Assembly: GCF_002864685.1 (NCBI RefSeq)
Contig: NZ_NMQZ01000004.1
Span: 1 to 64,000, forward strand
Length of the DNA: 64,000 nucleotides
Source of the DNA: Alloalcanivorax mobilis
GTDB lineage: Bacteria; Pseudomonadota; Gammaproteobacteria; Pseudomonadales; Alcanivoracaceae
Direction: 5' to 3'
A program made the position numbers and the translations under genes. Positions within the stretch are counted from its first letter, which is position 1. Each line of letters begins with the position of its first letter. Of this stretch, positions 59,228 to 64,000 are shown in pieces. The notes under the pieces were generated by a model. It ran no database searches, was not told the origin of the DNA, and worked only from the letters and a program-made list of their open reading frames with translations.

Positions 59228-60598
59228 TCAGCGCGGCTCGATGCGCACCGGCAGGCCGTCCTTGGGCATCGCCAGGGGCACCAGTTGCACCGGCATCTGG
59301 TAGCCCGGCGCCACGCTGACCCGATAGCGGCGCAGGAAATGGAACAGGAAGGTCTTGGTCTGCAGCTCGGCGAAGTTCAGCCCCACGCATTTATGGTGGC
59401 CGCCGCCGAACGGGATCCACTGAAACGGGTGGCGCTTGTGCTCGGCGCGCTGGTCGCTGAAGCGCTCCGGGTCGAAACGTTCGGGCTCACTCCAGTATTC
59501 AGGCATGTAGTGGGTGAACAACGGTGACAAGTTGACCAGGGTATTGCGGGGCAGGCGGTGGCCCTGGAAGGTCACCTCTTCGGCGGTGCGCCGGGGGAAG
59601 GTGGTCAGCGGTGGCCGCAGGCGCAGGGTCTCGCGGAACACCCAGCCGGTTTTTTCCAGTTGGTGGATGTTGTCATAATCGAGCGCCGGCGCATCGATGG
59701 TGGCGATCTCCCGGGCCAGGGCGTCCTGCCATTGCGGATGTTGCGCGAGCAGATAGATCAGCGAACAGAGCGTGCTGGTGGTGGTGTCGTGGGCGGCGAA
59801 CAGCAGGAAGATCATGTGGTTGGCGACGTCCTGCTCGGTGAACGCGTTTTCCCCTTCCTGATCGGCGGCCCGGCACAACTCGCTGAAGAAGTCCGCTTCG
59901 CGGGCCGCGCGCTTGGCGGGGATCAGGCCGGCCATGAATTGCTCCAGATAGCGCCGCCCACGCATGCCCCGGTGCCAGAGCGTGCCGGGGATCGGCAGAC
60001 GCAGCAGCGCCAGCGAGGCGTCGGCGGCGTCGATAAAGGAGCGGTTCACGCGATCCGCTTCCGGGCCCATCTCCAGCCCCAGGAAGGTCTGCGCGCCCAC
60101 GTCCAGCAGCAGGGCTTTGACGCGATCAAAGAAGCTGAATGTTTCGCCCTCGGGCCATTCGCCAATGCCCTCGGCGATGCGCGGGTTCATGCGCGCCAGA
60201 TAGCTGGCCAGCGCCGGCTTCTTGAACGCCTGCTGCATGATGCGCCGATGAAACTTGTGGTCGGCGAAATCGCGCAGCATCAGGCCATCGGTGAACAGTC
60301 GCTCAAGAATCGGATTCCACGCCGCCCGGCTGGAGAACACATGCTCCTGATCGCGCAGCACGAACTCGTTGGCCTGTGGCCCCAGCAGGGTGACGCCGCG
60401 CTGAAAAAGAATGCTGCCCCGGTGCACCAGGCCATGGCGTGCCGCCTGGCGTTGCACCAGGCCGTGGTAATCGCGCAGGAACGGCAGCGTCTGGCCGAGC
60501 AGCGGCCAGCCGTAATCGCCGGGAATGTGGTCGAGCCGCCGCTGCGGCAGGCGCGGCAGCCGCGCCGCCCGCGCCTGGGCAGTGTCCATGGAAACCAT
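59228..60598 (-). CDS. Cytochrome P450
   Basis: 456 residues. The I-helix oxygen-binding motif is AAHDTTTS, the K-helix ExxR is in FRETLRLRPP, and the haem-binding loop is PFGGGHHKCVGLNFAE with the cysteine thiolate. The N terminus HIPGDYGWPLLGQTLPFLRD recalls the CYP51/CYP26/CYP120 group, which oxidise sterols or retinoids, rather than the alkane-hydroxylating CYP153. No membrane anchor is present, so it is soluble. No ferredoxin or reductase gene is adjacent. GGAG lies nine bases before ATG 60598; ATG 60589 is an alternative. It is divergent from moaB with a 221-bp gap. Confidence 0.9.
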   Translation of the reverse strand: MVSMDTAQARAARLPRLPQRRLDHIPGDYGWPLLGQTLPFLRDYHGLVQRQAARHGLVHRGSILFQRGVTLLGPQANEFVLRDQEHVFSSRAAWNPILERLFTDGLMLRDFADHKFHRRIMQQAFKKPALASYLARMNPRIAEGIGEWPEGETFSFFDRVKALLLDVGAQTFLGLEMGPEADRVNRSFIDAADASLALLRLPIPGTLWHRGMRGRRYLEQFMAGLIPAKRAAREADFFSELCRAADQEGENAFTEQDVANHMIFLLFAAHDTTTSTLCSLIYLLAQHPQWQDALAREIATIDAPALDYDNIHQLEKTGWVFRETLRLRPPLTTFPRRTAEEVTFQGHRLPRNTLVNLSPLFTHYMPEYWSEPERFDPERFSDQRAEHKRHPFQWIPFGGGHHKCVGLNFAELQTKTFLFHFLRRYRVSVAPGYQMPVQLVPLAMPKDGLPVRIEPR

Positions 60599-60819
60599 GC
60601 GCTGTCGCTCCAGCTGGATAAGGGCGCCCGGGGGCGCCGGTGGGCATTGCCATCACCGGGCAATCGCCGCCAACTCACTGTATAGCGGCAATGTAGCGTC
60701 GCGGCGGCACCAGCGAGAAGCGCCTGTCGGCAGGTGTCAAACCCGGCTGTGCGGCGCGGCCCGCTTCGCCGGGAGCGGCGGCACTGGTACCATCGGGAGC
60801 CCCGCAAGAGGAAACCGCC

Positions 60820-61353
60820 ATGGCCCATCAAGAACGTGATTTTCAGGCTCTCGCCATTGCCGTGCTGACGGTCAGCGACAGCCGCGACGCCGCCAGCGAC
60901 ACCTCCGGTGACCTGCTGGTGGCGCGCCTGCAACAGGCCGGCCACCGGCTGGCGGCCCGCGAGATTGTCCGCGACGACATCTATCAACTGCGCCGGGCGG
61001 TGTCCGCCTGGATCGCCGACGACGGCGTCCAGGTGGTGCTGACCACCGGTGGCACCGGTTTTTCCGGCCGCGACTCCACGCCGGAAGCGCTCACCGTGTT
61101 GTTCGATAAACAGATCCAGGGTTTCGGTGAGCTGTTCCGCCAGGTCAGCCTGGCGCAGATCGGCCCGGCCACGATCCAGTCGCGCTGCGTGGCCGGCGTG
61201 GCCAACGGCACGGTGATTTTCTGCCTGCCCGGGTCCAACAACGCCTGCGCCACCGGCTGGGATGAAATCATCGCCAACCAGCTCGATGCCCGCACCCGGC
61301 CGTGCAACTTCGTGGGTCTGGTGTCGCAACGGTTTCAAGAGAGCAGCCAGTGA
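60820..61353 (+). CDS. moaB: Molybdenum cofactor biosynthesis protein MoaB
   Basis: 177 residues of the MogA/MoaB family. VLTVSDSRDAASDTSGD, VVLTTGGTGFSGRDSTPEAL and the FCLPGSNNACATGWDEI segment form the molybdopterin-binding pocket. MoaB/Mog adenylylates molybdopterin before metal insertion. Length and N terminus favour MoaB over MogA. It overlaps moeA by four bases (GTGA), so the last two steps of Moco synthesis are coupled here. MOSC proteins that use the cofactor are encoded at 10804. Confidence 0.93.
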   Translation: MAHQERDFQALAIAVLTVSDSRDAASDTSGDLLVARLQQAGHRLAAREIVRDDIYQLRRAVSAWIADDGVQVVLTTGGTGFSGRDSTPEALTVLFDKQIQGFGELFRQVSLAQIGPATIQSRCVAGVANGTVIFCLPGSNNACATGWDEIIANQLDARTRPCNFVGLVSQRFQESSQ

Positions 61354-62585
61354 GCGCGCCCACCGCGTTGATGCCGGTGCCGCGGGCGCTGGAAAGGCTG
61401 CTGGCGGCGGCGCGGCCGTTGGGCCGCGAGCAAACGTTGCCCTTGAGTGAAGCGGGCGGCGGCTGGCTGGCCCTGCCGGTGAGCGCCCGGGTGGATATGC
61501 CGCCGCACGACAACGCGGCGGTGGATGGCGTGGCCCTGCGTTTCGCCGAGCTGGGCGAAGCGCCGCTGACTCTGCCGGTAACGCTGAGAGTGCCAGCGGG
61601 CGCCGCCCCCGGCGAGTTGGCCGGCGGCGGCGTGGCGCGCATTTTCACCGGTGCGCCGGTGCCGGCCGGCGCCGACACCGTATTGATGCAGGAGGATTGC
61701 CGGTTCACCGAGGGCGCCGTGACTCTGCCGGCGCGCGACGGCGTGGAAGCCGGCCAGAACATCCGCCCGGCCGGCCAGGACGCCCGGCACGGCGACACGG
61801 TGTTGGCCGCCGGCGCCCGGCTCACGCCCATGGCCCTGGGGCTGGCCGCTTCCGTGGGGGTACCGGAACTGACCGTGCGGCGGTTACGGGTAACGATTCT
61901 CAGCAGCGGCGATGAACTGCAGGACCCGGCCGAGGCGCCACGACCGGGCAAAATCTACAACAGCAACGGCCCGCTGATGGCCGCGTTGTTGCAGCAAAGC
62001 GGTTTCCCCGACGTCACGCCCCTGTGGTTGCCCGACGACCGCGCCGCCACCGACCGGGCGCTCGACGCTCTGCTTGCCGACCCTGATCACCGGCCCGATC
62101 TGGTGCTGGCCAGCGGCGGCGTGTCGGTGGGCGAGGAAGACCATTTGCGCGCCGCCCTGGAAAGCCGCGGCGGGCTGGCGTTCTGGCGGTTGGCGATCAA
62201 GCCCGGCAAGCCGTTTACGTTCGGCGACCTGGACGGCATCCCGTTTTTTGGCCTGCCGGGCAACCCCTCGGCGGTGCTGGTGTGCTACCTGACCCTGGTG
62301 TTGCCGTTCTTGCGGCGCTGCCTGGGCGCGCCCGAGGCGCTGCCCATGGCCACGCCGGTGGCCGCCGGCTTCGACGTGCCCCGCGCCGGCAAGCGCCAGG
62401 AATACCTGCGCGTGCGGCGGCTATGGCGCGATGGTCTGGCGGTGCTGGAAAAACACCCCAACCAGAGCTCCGGCATGCTCAGCTCGGCGGTCTGGGCCGA
62501 AGGGCTGGCGGTGGTGCCGGTTGGCCGCACCGTACAAGCCGGCGAGCCGCTGGACTATTACTCTTTCGCGGATTTATTGGCTTAA
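61350..62585 (+). CDS. moeA: Molybdopterin molybdenumtransferase MoeA
   Basis: 411 residues, the usual MoeA length. The N-terminal domains contain [13 protein letters not shown] and the [34 protein letters not shown] block (in parts). The catalytic MPT domain has [27 protein letters not shown] and [26 protein letters not shown]. It inserts molybdate into adenylylated molybdopterin. GTG at 61350 is the likely start: it overlaps the moaB stop, with AGAGAG upstream; an ATG 21 bases further in is less well placed. It has an acidic, normal C-terminal domain. Confidence 0.93.
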   Translation: MSAPTALMPVPRALERLLAAARPLGREQTLPLSEAGGGWLALPVSARVDMPPHDNAAVDGVALRFAELGEAPLTLPVTLRVPAGAAPGELAGGGVARIFTGAPVPAGADTVLMQEDCRFTEGAVTLPARDGVEAGQNIRPAGQDARHGDTVLAAGARLTPMALGLAASVGVPELTVRRLRVTILSSGDELQDPAEAPRPGKIYNSNGPLMAALLQQSGFPDVTPLWLPDDRAATDRALDALLADPDHRPDLVLASGGVSVGEEDHLRAALESRGGLAFWRLAIKPGKPFTFGDLDGIPFFGLPGNPSAVLVCYLTLVLPFLRRCLGAPEALPMATPVAAGFDVPRAGKRQEYLRVRRLWRDGLAVLEKHPNQSSGMLSSAVWAEGLAVVPVGRTVQAGEPLDYYSFADLLA

Positions 62586-62589
62586 AAAA

Positions 62590-62690
62590 AGAGGCGCTTG
62601 CACGCGGGACGCACGCGCGTTGCGCTACACGCAACACGCGAAAAAGCCGCCACCGTAAGCGTGCGTGCCGCGTGCAGCACCTCTCTCAAG
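62590..62690. repeat. Imperfect inverted repeat with seven-base units (ACGCAAC family)
   Basis: GAGGCGCTTGCACGCGG at the left faces CCGCGTGCAGCACCTC at the right (about 14 of 16 paired). Inside are CACGC-containing seven-base units (ACGCAAC, ACGCGAA, GCGCTAC). It fills the gap between moeA and the SDR gene and echoes the GCGTGTA repeat at 37856. It is the most degenerate of the heptamer sites. Confidence 0.6.
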
Positions 62691-62698
62691 GAGTGGTT

Positions 62699-63457
62699 AT
62701 GAATTCGGATAAAAAAGTGGCGATCGTCACCGGTGCCGGCACCGGCATTGGCAAGGCCTGCGCGCTGGCGCTGGTGGAAGCGGGTTACCAGGTCGCCTTG
62801 GCCGGCCGTAATCTGGAGCGCCTGGAGCGGGTGTTGGAAGAGGCCGGGCTGGGGCCCGAGCAGGCCATCGCGGTGGGCACCGACGTGGGCGACGAAGAGT
62901 CGGTGCAGCAACTGTTCGACCGCACCGTGACCGCCTTCGGCCGTCTTGATCTGCTGTTCAACAACGCCGGCACCGGGGCGCCACCGCTGCCGCTGGAAGA
63001 CCTCAAGGTGAAGCACTGGCAGGCGGTGGTGAACACCAACCTGACCGGCGCGTTTCTGTGCACCCAGGGGGCATTCCGCATCATGAAAAACCAGACCCCC
63101 CAGGGCGGGCGCATCATCAATAACGGTTCCATCTCCGCCGAGTCCCCGCGCCCCAATTCAGCGCCCTACACCGCCACCAAGCACGCCATCACCGGCCTCA
63201 CCAAATCCACCTCCCTGGATGGCCGCAAATACAACATTGCCTGCGGCCAGATCGACATCGGCAACGCCGCCACCGAGATGACCGAGCCGATGCGCCGGGG
63301 CGTGCCCCAGGCCAACGGTGAGATCGCCGTGGAACCGATGATGGACGTGCGCCACGTGGCCGACGCGGTGGTGCACATGGCGGCGCTGCCCCTGGAGGCG
63401 AACGTGCAGTTCATCACCCTGATGGCCACCGCCATGCCGTTCATCGGGCGGGGGTGA
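62699..63457 (+). CDS. SDR-family oxidoreductase
   Basis: 252 residues of a classical [11 protein letters not shown] at 11-18, NNAG at 88-91, and the catalytic S144, Y157 and K161 (YTATK). The lack of a basic pair after the second strand does not clearly decide between NAD and NADP (AGRNLERLE is present, with R37, which favours NADP). AAGGAG lies six bases before the ATG. The C-terminal part [59 protein letters not shown] is typical of a widespread SDR group of unknown substrate. It is the last gene in the window. Confidence 0.88.
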   Translation: MNSDKKVAIVTGAGTGIGKACALALVEAGYQVALAGRNLERLERVLEEAGLGPEQAIAVGTDVGDEESVQQLFDRTVTAFGRLDLLFNNAGTGAPPLPLEDLKVKHWQAVVNTNLTGAFLCTQGAFRIMKNQTPQGGRIINNGSISAESPRPNSAPYTATKHAITGLTKSTSLDGRKYNIACGQIDIGNAATEMTEPMRRGVPQANGEIAVEPMMDVRHVADAVVHMAALPLEANVQFITLMATAMPFIGRG

Positions 63458-63469
63458 GGGTTGGGGGCA

Positions 63470-63490
63470 GTTTTCGGTTTTCAGTGTTCA
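63470..63490. repeat. Short heptanucleotide array (GTTTTCA)
   Basis: GTTTTCG, GTTTTCA and GTGTTCA lie 13 bases after the SDR stop. They belong to the same unit family as 37769 and 48609. No facing arm is seen before the hairpin-chain element. Confidence 0.75.
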
Positions 63491-63545
63491 GTGGGAGATT
63501 CTATGGTGCCCTGCAAGAGCAGTGACGGTGAGAAGATCTCTCTTA

Positions 63546-63776
63546 CCGCCGTTGACGCCCTGTTGGGTGTCCTACTTGATTCGTGGCGTTGCCACTCACC
63601 CTTCGGGCCGCCTTCGGCGTTCCAGCGGCAAGCGGCTGGTCTTGCTTGTCCAAGAAAGTAGGCACATCCCGCGCAGCGGGTGAACGCACGAAGTGCGGGC
63701 CGTAGGCCGAGGCGAAGCCCCTCTTTGTATGAAGAGAAGGAAGGACACCCCGTTGTGTCGCCCTTCGGGTGCCCTT
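63546..63776. repeat. Hairpin-chain repeat element, right copy
   Basis: This is the inverted copy of 1-232. It retains the same chain: GCCCTGTTGGGTG, GTGGC/GCCAC, the CGCC/GGCG pair, CCGCGCAGCGGG and the GACACCCCGTTGTGTC hairpin (given in parts). Reading frames through it differ in phase from those in the left copy because of small indels, which argues against a protein-coding role. The rest of 63458-64000 contains the REP-like palindrome at 63874 and no gene. Confidence 0.8.
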
Positions 63777-63873
63777 CATTAGACGTCGCGTAGGAGAGGC
63801 CGGGCGGCGTTCCGCTGGGCGGCATTCCGCTAGGCGGCATCCCGCCCAGCCAGCGACGTCTTTTGATGTTTAT

Positions 63874-63956
63874 GTGGGAGCGGTCCTTGACCGCGAAGGG
63901 GCTTTGCCGGGCAGTCCTCGCCTTCGGCTCGGTTCGCGGTCGGGGACCGCTCCCAC
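63874..63956. repeat. REP-like palindrome at the right end
   Basis: GTGGGAGCGGTCC...GACCGCGAA (63874-63897) faces TTCGCGGTC...GGACCGCTCCCAC (63933-63956) with few mismatches, around a 35-base loop. The motif resembles Pseudomonas-type REP sequences (GGGAGCGG...CGCGA), which RAYT transposases mobilise. Confidence 0.8.
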
Positions 63957-64000
63957 GGTGGCGCTGTAGCATAGGCCTGCGCCGAAGTTGGATTCTGGTT

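Overview
The window looks like a chromosomal stretch of a GC-rich marine-type gammaproteobacterium. The core genes are gammaproteobacterial (Rep helicase, cytochrome c5, ComM/YifB, UbiK, SpeA/SpeE, MoaB/MoeA, PqiA/MCE). The mix of fatty-acyl or hydrocarbon-like catabolism, a cytochrome P450 and alkyl sulfatases suggests an Alcanivorax/Alloalcanivorax relative. That genus placement is inference; no rRNA is present to prove it. No prophage, CRISPR array or intact insertion sequence was seen.

Layout. 1-1072: a chain of small hairpins, tRNA-Arg(CCG) and a duplicated tRNA flank. 1073-12509: housekeeping genes and regulators (SugE/Gdx exporter, OmpR-type regulator with a CHASE2 kinase, cytochrome c5, Rep, two RsuA-type pseudouridine synthases around a VF530 gene and a NYN nuclease gene, DUF1415, MOSC, AraC regulator). 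12674-31805: accessory catabolism. It holds an SDR, a TetR regulator with an AtsK/TauD-like dioxygenase, a complete branched-chain-type ABC importer (livKHMGF) behind a PRISE-type enone reductase, a LysR regulator, and a divergent eight-gene operon (acyl-CoA dehydrogenase, NDP-forming acyl-CoA ligase, SCP2-like protein, alpha/beta hydrolase, aldehyde dehydrogenase, MmgE/PrpD, 3-hydroxyisobutyrate-dehydrogenase-like protein, MBL hydrolase). The importer, reductase and operon read as one uptake-and-degradation pathway whose substrate cannot be deduced from sequence. 32004-37689: DMT exporter, ComM, LysR with an SdsA-like alkyl sulfatase, UbiK.

37891-41738 is a nitrogen-control module: two divergent glnK-amtB operons. 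Each has a recognisable sigma-54 promoter, and the region between them carries two NtrC-like enhancer sites about 30 bp apart. The two PII genes are almost identical through recent gene conversion. 41930-45514: a DEAD-box helicase and a compact PqiA-PqiA-MCE lipid-transport set. 45651-51197: SDRs, a histidine phosphatase, a LysR gene, a CRP/Vfr-site-linked 33-residue membrane protein, and a MarR-MFS pair with a perfect operator. 51288-56755: speE/speA and small conserved families. 57001-60598: envelope proteins, including a lipoprotein with a Kunitz (BPTI)-like domain that has lost one disulfide, and a P450. 60820-63457: moaB-moeA and an SDR.

The most unusual feature is in the gaps. At least nine intergenic regions carry tandem 7-bp repeats of several unrelated sequences. 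In the complete sites the array faces its own reverse complement across a short unique core. In addition, a 230-bp chain of tiny hairpins occurs in inverted copies at both ends of the window, and REP-like palindromes lie at 43345 and 63874.
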